The notes below the pieces were generated by a model. The model searched no databases, had not been told where the DNA came from, and saw nothing but the letters and a program-made list of their open reading frames with translations. Below, one piece after another: positions 23,217 through 33,229 of a DNA stretch of 64,000 bases. The position numbers and the translations under genes were made by a program. The stretch is from the NCBI GenBank assembly GCA_003313425.1, contig NHZP01000001.1, positions 248,001-312,000 of the forward strand, read 5' to 3'. This DNA is from Pseudopyrenochaeta lycopersici. Taxonomy: Eukaryota; Ascomycota; Dothideomycetes; Pleosporales; Pseudopyrenochaetaceae. The number at the start of each line of letters is the position of its first letter. Within the stretch, counting starts at the first letter, position 1.

Positions 23217-23534
23217 AACAGTAGTTAATTATAGATAAAATATTAAGGTTAGCGCGCGGGCTAGCAAAGATAGGTATTAGAAGCTCAAAAGCATCTTCTA
23301 TATTAAAGATATAAGTAGCCTAACTACTCATAAACTGTACTACAGCAAAGCGAGTCATGTTATAGAAGCCGTGCGTACGGTCCTTGCTTAACTAGACAGT
23401 ACCGCTTAAATACCGCTAGCCTATTTCTGACTATTTGGTACAGACGTGAAGTGGGCTGCTCGCTTAGTAATATGCTGGTGTAGATGTCTCCCGCGATTAA
23501 ACTGCAAATAATGCGCAACGAATTTAAATACAAG
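23217..23534. other. TA-rich 3' flank of NLR1
   Basis: Between the NLR1 stop codon and the right arm. TA-dinucleotide-rich and without open frames, as expected for RIP-mutated or neutrally decayed DNA. No gene seen. Confidence 0.5.
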
Positions 23535-23765
23535 GATGCTATGCTCGGAATACATCCTTAATATGTTTTCCTACAGCTGAGCGGGTGCCAGTGAGGGTGC
23601 ACGAGCCTCTCAGCAGACCCGAGGCTGACCGAGGTCATGCTGACGTACACGTCGGCGACGAGATGCTGTATTGTCAGCGCATCAAAAGTCCTTAGGAGAA
23701 ATCAAGCAGTCCAGGCAAAGACTGAGATACAGAGAGTGTATTCCGAGAGTATAGGAGTTTCCTAG
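23535..23765 (-). repeat. right inverted arm of NLR1 segment (231 bp)
   Basis: Reverse complement partner of 19717-19947. On the minus strand it starts CTAGGAAA and continues CTCGGAATACACTCTC. Roughly half of the differences from the left arm are transitions. Confidence 0.75.
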
Positions 23766-25085
23766 ATAATACTGACTTTATTATGACTGAGAGTAAAGAT
23801 TGGTTTTCGCCACGCAGGGTCTTTCGCGACATGAGGAGGGATGTTAATTTGATGGTCGCCCCAGTGCAGATTTCCTTGATTGCGTCGTGGGTAGCTGAAT
23901 ATCTTAGCTGCCACTATGCACAGGATCGTGTATTCGGGTTATTAGAACTCCTGGACGATAAAGTATTGCGAAGTGACAGCACCGGATCCCAAACCATTAT
24001 TACGAACAGCTCATCCATTTCAGACCTTTACGTGGCTTTCGGTAGATACATCATCTTCAATGTCGACCCAAACGACACAGCCTGGGGGTAGTGGCTGGAA
24101 CTCTCATTTCCCTACGATAGGATGCAAGGCTTACCTTCCTGGGTTCCAGGTCTGCATCATCAGACTTCTGATTACTCCTGCCTGCCTTGAAAAACCATTC
24201 CGGCTATCCGACAGAGCGGCAAATGTAATTTCAAAGCGAGCACGCGGACAGCACAAGTTCGAAGTGGTGCATGACCAAACGAGATGACACTATAGAGTGC
24301 GTTGATTGATACAGCCAGCTTTGTGCATGCCGAGTTCCCAGAACCTCTCCTGGAAAGTACGCCTGGGAATGAGAGTCCGGAATGTATTGCTGAACTAGTA
24401 CAGCAAATAATCGGCATAGTAGACTGGGAATCATCACTCGCAGCCAGATGCCTGGATAGGTGCACGACAAACTACGGGATCGACCAAGCCGTGGATACTC
24501 GACCTCAATATGTACCTGTATCTACTGACGCTTATTGACGGACTCTTTTGGGCAATGTTACCGAGGATGAGGGCGATACACCAACGTACGACACTAATAC
24601 CGAGTACTCTACCGCCTTTAAATCATGGAGGGATTTGCTAGTAAAGTATCGAAAGTGAGCATGACTAGTCTTAGGGTAAACTCCCCACTCAGAGAACGGA
24701 TTAACTTAGGTAGCGACAGATGTTTTACTGGGAGGAAGCACCTGAATTCGAGGCTGAATCTCAGACTGAGCAAATGCCCAAGGACACTATACGACGAGTC
24801 GGCATTGACAGGGGAGCACATCGCTTCTTCACTCGAGTTGTAAACCTTAGCAAACGACAGGTCTTTACCACTGTAAAAGGTAGGATTGGTTTCACCCTCG
24901 AGGGAGTTGAGCCCGGTGATTTAATATGCGTATTCAATGGCTTCATAGCCCTGCATGTACTTACAAGGGCAGAAAATTGTACGGAAAAGGCATATAGATC
25001 TGTTGGAGATGCATACGTACATGGCCTAATGCACGGCGAAGCAGATAAGATAGACTTACAGGTGCATGATACCATTCTAGTATAA
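23766..25085 (+). pseudogene. HET-domain gene, 3' part, broken
   Basis: Remnant of the middle and C-terminal region of a HET protein. The first frame (from about 23783) gives WVAEYLSCHYAQDRVFGLLE, matching the RDRVFALLGL block that follows the HET domain. An in-frame TAG near 24089 follows DTAWG, after which the reading continues as WLELSFPYDRMQGLPSWVPG up to a TGA near 24185. A later frame gives SWRDLLVKYRK, and the last one gives RRVGIDRGAHRFFTRVVNL, GRIGFTLEGVEPGDLICVFN and YRSVGDAYVHGLMHGEADK, the usual C-terminal block of these proteins. Several stops and frame changes show it is dead. I infer it is the other half of 18790-19716 because orientation and domain order fit; it could instead be a separate fragment. 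Confidence 0.7.
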
Positions 25086-25557
25086 TAGACTATTCCTTAA
25101 CAGTTCCAATAAGTATAACTATAAACAAACCTAATTAGTAACATAGCTATTGTGGGAGTGGGTGAAGCAACTAATGAGTAAGCTCCCTTTATTCGTTTAC
25201 TGGGGTGGTATTATACAGTAGGATGTAAATCCGCTTGTGGCTAAAGATAATGTCTTCTTTTTCTAATACAGACATGGATAGAAGCCTTTTAGATGCGCTT
25301 TATGGATCAATTCTAGTGATCCTTCCAGATAGACCCGCTTTTCTTTGGTGGCAAGCCGTTGCACGTGAATTGGCGCGTTAAGGGTCCAAAAATGATTGAC
25401 GTCACGCGTTGGTCACCACTGCATCTCAGCTCAAGGGCAAACCTCCGTCGCGCATAGAGTATTCTGTCTTTATTTCTTCCCACACCTGCTCATTGACCAT
25501 TTGTCGCAAATACAGCCCACTATCCGCACATAACCGAATTGACCAAGGATCACCAAT
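25086..25557. other. intergenic, no gene seen
   Basis: TA-rich first half next to the HET remnant, then the promoter of the following gene, with a CRE-type palindrome at 25397-25404. Confidence 0.5.
25397..25404. promoter_or_regulatory. CRE-type palindrome TGACGTCA
   Basis: Exact palindrome about 154 bp upstream of the ATG at 25558. Candidate bZIP site by sequence only. Confidence 0.4.
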
Positions 25558-26977
25558 ATGGTCGGTACACGCTCATCAACACGTAAAAATGAAGCCAGCG
25601 CAAGCCCTGTAAAGAGCGATGACGCTGCTGCGGGAACGAAGAGGAAGCCGGAGGTTAAGCCTTCTCCAAAGCGTGGCCCCAAGGCAGCGAAGAAGCAAAC
25701 AACTCTTGAGGAGACACTTGGAAATCCAGAGGAAGACAGCGAAATGAAAGACGTCGAGAACTCCGAGCAGAGCATACAAAACGAAGAGGAACAGGATGAG
25801 CCCAAGCAGGAGGCAAATGACGCAGAATCAGGCAGTAACAATAAGGATGTCAAAGAAGACGAGGTGGATGGTGCTACGACCAACGATAACGCAGCCGGGG
25901 ATGCTACAAATAGTAACGCGAAGCATTCTACAGCGAATGGAAATGGTGCGATTGAGAAATCGTCTCAGCGCGAGAAACAAGTTCCGTCAAATATATTGGA
26001 GAAAGGTGTTATATACTTCTTCACACGTAACCGCGTTGGGATCGAAGACGCCGATAGTGTAGATGACCTTCAGCGAACTTTCTTTGTGCTGCGGCCCCTT
26101 CCAACTGGCGCAAACCTAGGCGACGGCAGCGTTCAGGACCTCAATAATAACCGGCTTTTTGCGTTACCGAAGAAGAAATTTCCTAAATCACACAGCGACC
26201 GCTTCATGGCTTTCGTGGAGAAAGCGAATACAACCATCCAGGATCTCAAGGACAACTTCTTCGCTGCCAATGAGTACGAGACCAAAACACAAGGCACTCG
26301 ACGAACCGAACCCGTGACTCCTACGGCAGAGGGTGTTTACGCGATCACGCGCACTGAAGATGCTACCACTCATCTTGTCTACTCAACTACTATTCCTTCC
26401 AAGCTTGGTGAGGTGCAGGAGGACATTGGTATAAAGTCACAGGGCAGCTTCATAATCAGCGTCAAGAACCCCGAGCGGTCAGGGCCAGCTTCTGCTCGAC
26501 TGCCACAGAAGCCCGACTTTCCAAAGGAGTAGGTAAATTTAATGGATTGAAAATGATCAGGCTAACCGTCTGCAGAATCATCGAAGAGTTTCGTAACTTG
26601 GCTTGGACTGAGGTCAAGCCTAAGTATCTCAACTATCCGTACTGCCAGATCCTCCTCATTGGCGAGAAGGTTGACAAAGCTGTTGAGCCCACCAAGAAAG
26701 ACCAGAAGCATGACAAGGAGACACCTCAGGAAGAAATCGAGAAGCTCGAGCACGAAGATGAGCTCCGCGTTCAACATCTTAATGGTAAGCATTACACATA
26801 GTACTGAAGTTCTCTCGGACCTCACAAGCTTCCCGATTCGAAGCTGCGAAGCTACTGGAACAGGCCCTGGTTATATTCAACTATGACGGCGCTGACAGAT
26901 GCCCAGGTGACGACTCTATTTATGACGACCTCAAGATTAGCAAAGACGAATATCCAAAAGTTCCTACCACCTGGTAG
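25558..26977 (+). CDS. conserved fungal nuclear-type protein (often labelled BTB domain transcription factor)
   Basis: Three exons (25558-26528, 26576-26784, 26907-26977) give 416 residues. Intron 1 is 47 nt with a GCTAAC branch; intron 2 is 122 nt. The first 140 residues are lysine-rich and then acidic, with a possible nuclear signal KRKPEVKPSPKRGPKAAKK. The conserved part is VIYFFTRNRVGIEDADSVDD, FFVLRPLPTGANLGDG, NRLFALPKKKFPKSHSDRFM, GTRRTEPVTPTAEGVYAITR and the end DDLKISKDEYPKVPTTW. I recall this family from other filamentous fungi under the name BTB domain transcription factor, but I see no BTB fold in it, so that label may be a propagated error. Splicing out intron 2 gives HLNGDDSIYDDL. 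Keeping part of it would also stay open (LLEQALVIFNYDG), so this join is the weak point. Confidence 0.7.
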
Positions 26978-27546
26978 ACATTTGTTTTAAAAATTTAAGC
27001 TCAAGGAAATTGCTTTTTTGTTGTTGTAGCATGCCTGTTTCCATATATGCTGTAAAAATAAGGAGATCCAGTCTTCCCAGCGACTCAATTCATGGGACAG
27101 GGACTTGTGATGTTGTTGAGCATCTAAAATGGACAACATAACGGAGTTACCCTTATCTACTGAAATTAAGCCCCCATAGGGTTATCTGTCAGTCGCATCA
27201 TACTATTAGCTACCAAACCATACAGCGAACAGATTCCTCAGAAAAACCCAAGAGGTTCTTAGCTAAATTAACCTTCGCTCGAGCCGTGCTGCTCTTGCAT
27301 TTGTTGACATCCCAATGTTCACTTCACCTTGCGAATCACTTTCACAATCATGCATCACTTCACCATGACCCAAGCAGGCTGCTACCAGAGCTAGTAAGGA
27401 GGTATATTTTATCAGTTCTTGCCAACTTCTTCATTCTCTACCTGCCTTTCTTACAGCTTCTAGGTGTGGAGCAATATTGGCGATCTCCCCCTCCCCCAGC
27501 CATACCCACCCATTCCAACCACCATTCGCAGCGCTCAATCAACAAT
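26978..27546. other. intergenic, no gene seen
   Basis: 3' region of the previous gene and promoter of the BTB/POZ gene. An open frame runs from 27286 into the BTB gene but lacks an ATG and has UTR-like composition. Confidence 0.5.
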
Positions 27547-28947
27547 ATGACTCAATCATCGACCTCGGCCGTCGAGGAGCATCAAACGGTATCCTGGCAA
27601 CTCCGGTCTTTTGCTGTTGACAAAGATTCTCAGTCCGCAAGCCCCGCAGACTTGATCTTGGACCGCGCCAACGGAGAGTTTGGCTTCATTCGTTACACTT
27701 CGCCCGCTATGGCTATCGTCGTGCAGTTCCCAGACACGGGGGAACCCATCTACTTCCAAGCAAAAGATGCACTCGCCGCAGCCTGGCGAACTAAGTCCCG
27801 GAAGATATCGATCCTGTTCCAGCACTTGCAGTTTGATCTAGAGTTCAGCTCACCAGGGCAGGCTCGTGGTTTCCTATGTGTTCTGCAAGATCTCGCTATG
27901 GCAGCTGGTAGCCACTCCTTCTACAGTCATGAAGTTCCTACGTGAGTATGTTCTCGTTTATTAAGGAGTCTTGAACTGAATGATTCGTGATTAGGGACCG
28001 GGTGTTCATGCGAGCTGACTTTGACATGACCAAGCACGGCTTTACTGGCCGTGTTGTTCAACCATGGATGGCAGTACCTGTTGAGATATTCGATTGGCCG
28101 CAGTAGGTACAGGATAAATTCGAAAAGACATGGCACTGATTGCGAGCAGCCTCCGGAAGACTGGGGAGTGGTCTGACTTCACCATCATCGCTGAGGACAA
28201 GAGGTTCCCCGTGCATCGCTTGAAGTAAGCTAGACTGGTGCATCCTAGACTCAGGAACTGACCATAAACATCAGGATATGCAAGGAGTCCTTTTACTTCA
28301 GAGCGGTCTGCGGTGGAGGCTTCGTGGTAAGTGTGGCCAGCAACCAGCAACCAGTCACCAAGCAACTGACAATACCAAGGAGAGCGCGATGCAGTCCATC
28401 CGGCTTCCAGAGTCGGCAAAAACTATCAACACAATGCTCGATGAGATGTATGGAACCTATAATGAGACTACCGGATCTCTTTTCACGAACTTTGCGCTTC
28501 GACTGGAGATCGAGAAGGAGCGCATTATTAATCAGCTGTTGGCCTTGTTCATCACCTCTGATAAGGTTGGGTGCTCTTGTCTAAGCGTTTAGACACCTGC
28601 TAACATGCATACAGTACAGTCTCGAAAAGATCAAGCATAGGGCAGCGGAAGCAATCATCGACCGCCTACCCTTCATCCATGATGCCTTAGTAATCGTGGA
28701 CCTGGCAGCCTCCATCTACAACGAAAATTGCCCGGAGAATGATCGTGGATTGCGCAAGGGTATCATTGCTCACCTCCAAGCTCGAATGCCGGCAATCATC
28801 GGTGATGAGAGTGCCTGGCAGGAGTTCTCGGAAAACAAAACGCTGTTGAAAGCTTTCCATGCGTATCAATGCGAGAAGCCTGATTCAGACTCCTCAATGG
28901 GGTCCATCACACCGCCAGCTACTCCTGCGAAGAGGCACGATGGATAA
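27547..28947 (+). CDS. BTB/POZ domain protein
   Basis: Six exons (27547-27941, 27995-28102, 28150-28224, 28275-28326, 28380-28565, 28615-28947) give 382 residues. Introns are 47-53 nt and the frame closes through all five. The N-terminal 170 residues form a region I do not recognise (SWQLRSFAVDKDSQSASPAD, FQHLQFDLEFSSPGQARGFL). A BTB/POZ domain follows: GEWSDFTIIAEDKRFPVHRL, KICKESFYFRAVCGGGF, SAMQSIRLPESAKTINTML, DEMYGTYNETTG. After it comes a helical tail, KYSLEKIKHRAAEAIIDRL. BTB domains dimerise or bind Cul3; which applies here is unknown. Donor five is GTTGGG, unusual but followed by a good TGCTAAC branch. The ATG is the first in frame after UTR-like sequence. Confidence 0.83.
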
Positions 28948-29419
28948 TTGGATTCGTTGATGCAGAAGGATATTCGAAGTTTGTGTCTGCTTAGGAATGC
29001 GCGTCGTAATGATCAGGTCTCTTACGCATCACATCTGATCAACTTACCGATTGACGCGTAAGGAATGCTGTGGCTTGGATGTATCCCACCATCGGAAGGC
29101 CAGATGGTGAGATTTGAGGTTGATTCAGCTCGAGTCGGCTGATCGTGTGAACTTCCAGCTTAGAATGGAAGGGGAAATTTATCGCGCGAATGCATATAAC
29201 TTCGAGTGCCATTGAGAAATTATAATAATCCTACTCTTACACAACGAACTTCCTAATAGAGGATCTTATAATATGTACCACTCCTGAGCGCTTTGACTTT
29301 CAAGTACCCTCAGATGTCAAACCTCAACACGTGCCACCGCGTCTCGCACTAGCGAGGGGACCTGCAAACCTCAACACGTCACCGCCTCCGCCCGCTCGCG
29401 CGCGCGTCTTGTTGCCCCA
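28948..29419. other. intergenic, no gene seen
   Basis: 3' region of the BTB gene and promoter of the MYST gene. A CACGTG E-box lies near 29330. Confidence 0.5.
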
Positions 29420-30567
29420 ATGGCCCTCGATGTCACTATGGTCAATGGATCGCCTGCGATACCAACGACATCTACGCTGAAGTCCCCCCAGAAGCCCTCG
29501 GTTGTCCCAAATGTGCTTGAGGTCGTCTTTGGTTCCCTCGTCATCAAGCCATGGTACCCGTCGTTCTACCCTGAAGAGCTCGTCGGACGGAAAGTAGATC
29601 GCTTATACGTCTGCCAATGGTGTTTTAAATACAGTAATAAACTCAATCCCTTCTTGGGGCACCTGGTAGGCTCCGAATGCCTTCAATCTAACCCTAGGCG
29701 GGCGCAGAGCTGACGCACGTAATTAGAAAGCATGTCCCCTCCGCAACACGCCACCCCCGGGCATCAATGTCTACGAGAAAGACGGGTATTCCATTTACGA
29801 AATAGACGGCTCAGAGCATAAACTCTACGCGCAAAACCTCTCGCTCTTCGCGAAACTCTTCTTGGATACGAAATCGGTTTTCTACGATGTCACGACATTT
29901 CTCTACTACCTCTTAGTCTCACACAACCCTGTTCCGGGCATACCACATACCAAATTCAGCACTGGTGAGGAAGGTGGAGGCTCTGTGGGAGAACATGGGC
30001 AAGTGGTGGGCTTCTTCAGCAAGGAGAAGATGAGCTGGGACAACAATAATCTGGCGTGTATATTAGTGCTCCCACCGTGGCAGAAGCAAGGCCTGGGGCA
30101 GATACTGATGGGTGCAAGCTACGAGATGAGTAGACGAGAAGGGAGACTTGGTGGGCCAGAGAAGCGTACGTATACACTCTTATCTCCCCATACTACCTGT
30201 TCCATATCTGCAGGTGTTGTGTGCTAATGATTTTATAACAGCGCTGTCCGATCTTGGCCGCCTAGCATATATACACTACTGGTCCGCGACCCTTGCGCGC
30301 ACCATCCTCACCTGTCCCTCCAAAAAGACCCTCACAGTTCTCGACCTCCGCGAAAAGACATATATCGTCCCTGAAGACATCATCGCAACACTACAAGCTA
30401 TGGACGTGCTTGATCACAAAAAGAGAGGTGGTGCAGACGCTGTCATTAACAAGGCGAAGGTCAGGGCGTGGGCGGAAACCCACAAAGTGAATCTAAAGAG
30501 TTGGCCGGTAGATCCCGAAGCATTTGTTGTAAGGGAAGTCAGCAGGAATGCGAGCGAGGAGTCATGA
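29420..30567 (+). CDS. MYST-family histone acetyltransferase, Sas2-like
   Basis: Three exons (29420-29665, 29727-30165, 30242-30567) give 336 residues, the size of yeast Sas2 (338) and much smaller than Esa1 or Sas3. It transfers acetyl from acetyl-CoA to histone lysines; Sas2 acts on H4 K16 at silent-chromatin borders. The C2HC zinc finger is complete after splicing: C65, C68, H81, C85. The MYST core follows: KLYAQNLSLFAKLFLDTKSV, VGFFSKEKMSWDNNNLACIL with catalytic C193, the acetyl-CoA loop QKQGLGQ (201-207), and GGPEKPLSDLG with the general base E227. No chromodomain or long C-terminus is present, which argues against Esa1. Both introns fall inside conserved blocks and restore them exactly, so the model is strong. 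Confidence 0.9.
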
Positions 30568-32159
30568 AAGGAATTGGGAATGGCGTTATGGGCGCATGGG
30601 CGTGAGATACCCTGGCAATAATCGTTTTGCGCAAATATACTAGATACTTATGATGCAAATCTCTGTCTTCAAGTCCAACAAGAAGGAGAAGTGGCAAGAT
30701 AGTGCAACCCCACCGTTGCGCTCGCGTACTCGCAGGTCCTGGTCTTGCGTGGATATTCAATAGCCTATATTTAGCCAACAACGAATCGCGACTTGCCAAC
30801 GACCGTGCAACCCACTTCTACGCCTACTGACGAGATGATCGGCCCGAGGGTGCATGTATTGCCTGCTTCTCGAAGCAGCGTAGCAGCACGAGGGCATAGT
30901 GGGGTGGTGCACCTAGGAAGAAAACTCGACAACCAAATCGGGTGCCAATGTGCTGAGACTTCGCCGTTCGTATTTCCGCTTGATCCCGGGATATCTGCTG
31001 CACTCGTATCTCTCCCAACAGTGCGATTCGGAAAGCTCACTCCCCGCTATCAAGGATTGGCATTTTCGAACATCAGCGCTGCCAGTCTTGTCCTCGCGTA
31101 CACACCCTGGAAGGTCTTGTGACATGCGTCTTGGAGGAATACCTGCAGCCTTAAGGTATGGCTCGAGCGTCAGCTGTCCGTAGAGCCCTTGTCATGCACA
31201 CTACGACGCTTATGGAAAAGATCAGTAAAACGTTCAAACCGTCACACCTTAGCGTGCGCGACGCAGACCATGGCAATGGAAAACCTGCCGTGGCTCTGCG
31301 GCACTTGGGCGACTGCTGTCAGGCACAACGGCGCGCCTTATGTGGGCTCGGGGCGTCCGGCATGACATCAAGTCTGAGGACAAACTATTTGTTGACTCCT
31401 TTGGGCTGGATCTGGAAAAGGAAAGCCAAGCGCATCGACGAGACTTGATGGTGTGTAGATTAAGTGCATTAACATGGCTTGCCTACGCCGTGCGCGCTTC
31501 CGAGTTGCCAGAACCGAGTTATGCCCTTGGCGAATCGCAGCCCTGGTCTTTGATCTTTTTCTCAGCAGCTAGTATCTTGGTCGCATGCCCAAAGCTCTGC
31601 GAGATCGCGGGCAACTTTCCAAGGACCGCCAAATGACATCGATGCTTGGAAAAAGGGCTGCTAACCCTGCTTCTTCTGACACTGCTCAGCCAATGGCGGC
31701 GCAAGCAAAGAAAAAAACCAATGTGCATTCCGAGTATGGCCGTAGAGTGAAATGGAACATGTGCTGGGATTGCTCAAAAATGATCGCCCTGCGGGTGAGG
31801 CATCCCGGTCAACCCAGTATTGCCCTGAGTGAACGGCTCATGCTAGTCGCGTGTAAGGCAGGGTTAAAGGTTGGGTCTGGCACTTTTCCCCTCTTAGTAC
31901 CGTTATTCTTGCGCGAGTGGTGTGTATATAGTGCTCAGTCGAGCCTGTCCTGTCTACAGCTGGAGACGCACTCCCTTCCACCTTTCGCTCGCTACAGTAC
32001 AACATATCGCAATTCTTCTTGCGTTTATCTCCCTCGTTTCTTATTAACACCACCAAAACCTGTCGATCGTTCCGCTATACAAGCCAGTGCGCACTGTAAT
32101 CACCTACACCCTCATTCGCTACATCATAACGAACTGCGCACAAAACGAACACCGCCGAA
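30568..32159. other. intergenic, 1.6 kb, no gene seen
   Basis: Frames of 60-260 codons occur on both strands, but none has a family signature or a plausible start and intron structure. Probably the long promoter of the secreted-protein gene plus the MYST 3' region. Confidence 0.45.
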
Positions 32160-32990
32160 ATGTCGCTTAAGTTTGTCACGCTCGCTCTGGCGACGATCGC
32201 ATACGCATCGCCATTCGAGTCGCTATCAAAAGCATCAAATGACGACCCTTGCGAACCATGCAAGCCCCAAGGAGCAACTGGCACAAGCCCACCAGCATTC
32301 GGCACAGACCTCAGCTCGCTCTACATCGATGTCCTCACATCCGTCAAGGGAATCGATTTCCGAAAGCGATCCGTAGAGTCTCGCGATGAAGGTTTCTGCT
32401 GCCGTCAAAGTCTAGATTGCGTAAATGTGCAAAGACTCAATATCGCCATGTGCTACGATAAGTTCACAACGAACTACGCTTTCGCCGATGGCTCGTATGG
32501 AAGTTTGACAACTGGAGATTATACCTCTGGGTCATCGACGGCTAACCTCTTGACTGGAGAGTATTCCAACGGCACCAATCGGGGAAATATCTACTCCAAC
32601 GATCCGCAAGCGAAGCCAAATACCGCGACCCTTTCGATACCGCCACAATTTACGGGGACAGGTGTCGGGTCAGCAGTTCCGGCTTCGGAACTTGGGTCTG
32701 TCATTGTCTATACGACAACGATCCCTGGAACGACATTCACAGCACCAACAACTCTCGCGCAGACCGTGAGGGTAGCGACGGTTAATGGGCAAGCAGTAAC
32801 GACCACGGTACCACCACAGACGATTACCGAAGCTACTACAATTGCTCCTAAGACAAATGTTGTAACTCAAACACAAAATGTGGCAGCTGCATCGAGCACT
32901 GGTGCTGCGGCACAAGTGGCGCTTGATTCAACTCGGTCGGTCGGGATGTCCATTTTGGGCGCCTTGATGTATGGTCTTTACGCCCTATAA
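32160..32990 (+). CDS. probable GPI-anchored secreted cysteine-containing protein
   Basis: Intronless, 276 residues. The first 17 residues (MSLKFVTLALATIAYAS) form a clear signal peptide. The mature N-terminal part has six cysteines in two clusters (DDPCEPCK; GFCCRQSLDC, then AMCYD), a KRS dibasic site near residue 70 and no domain I recognise. The middle and C-terminal half is Thr/Ser/Val-rich (TTTIPGTTFTAPTTLAQTV, TTTVPPQTITEATTIAP), typical of heavily O-glycosylated wall proteins. The end, SSTGAAAQVALDSTRSVG followed by a hydrophobic tail, fits a GPI-anchor signal. Likely a cell-surface or wall protein. Effector activity cannot be judged from sequence. Confidence 0.75.
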   Translation: MSLKFVTLALATIAYASPFESLSKASNDDPCEPCKPQGATGTSPPAFGTDLSSLYIDVLTSVKGIDFRKRSVESRDEGFCCRQSLDCVNVQRLNIAMCYDKFTTNYAFADGSYGSLTTGDYTSGSSTANLLTGEYSNGTNRGNIYSNDPQAKPNTATLSIPPQFTGTGVGSAVPASELGSVIVYTTTIPGTTFTAPTTLAQTVRVATVNGQAVTTTVPPQTITEATTIAPKTNVVTQTQNVAAASSTGAAAQVALDSTRSVGMSILGALMYGLYAL

Positions 32991-33229
32991 ATATGGCGAA
33001 TATTCCGAGCTCTTGAACCTTTGACGCATTTGCTGCTGCCTCTTGGCCGCAATCCATCTATGCATGATGTCCAAAAAGTTGGCAATGGATGTATGTCCGG
33101 CGAGACAATGCAGGGATGATACCCTTTGGAAGTTTACCGTTTTGGAAGTCAAACTTTTCCATAATGTGGCCGTCTCTTAATTAATTGACGCTTTTAATGA
33201 CCCATATCTCATAATACCAAGCAACTTGA

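Larger units (their letters stand above)
19717..23765. mobile_element. 4.05-kb TIR-bounded segment carrying an NLR gene
   Basis: The segment is bounded by two inverted arms of equal length (231 bp) that align without gaps. It lies inside a HET pseudogene. Both flanks carry ATA next to the ends, a possible 3-bp target duplication too short to be convincing. The only gene inside is the HET/NB-ARC/TPR receptor. I see no transposase, so the segment would be non-autonomous or a relic. Alternative: two miniature elements that inserted independently in opposite orientation. A 204-bp core in each arm starts CTCGGRATAC and ends with its reverse complement, as a miniature element would, but the homology runs 18 bp beyond it on the outer side and 9 bp on the inner side, which favours one composite element. 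Confidence 0.6.

Noticed and set aside
19717..23765. Transposase gene inside the NLR1 segment
   Set aside because: All coding capacity is taken by the NLR; no DDE or integrase motif seen.
26785..26906. Reading the second intron of the 25558 gene as coding
   Set aside because: Part of it is open (LLEQALVIFNYDG), but its 5' part has stops and the spliced form gives the expected HLNGDDSIYDDL join.
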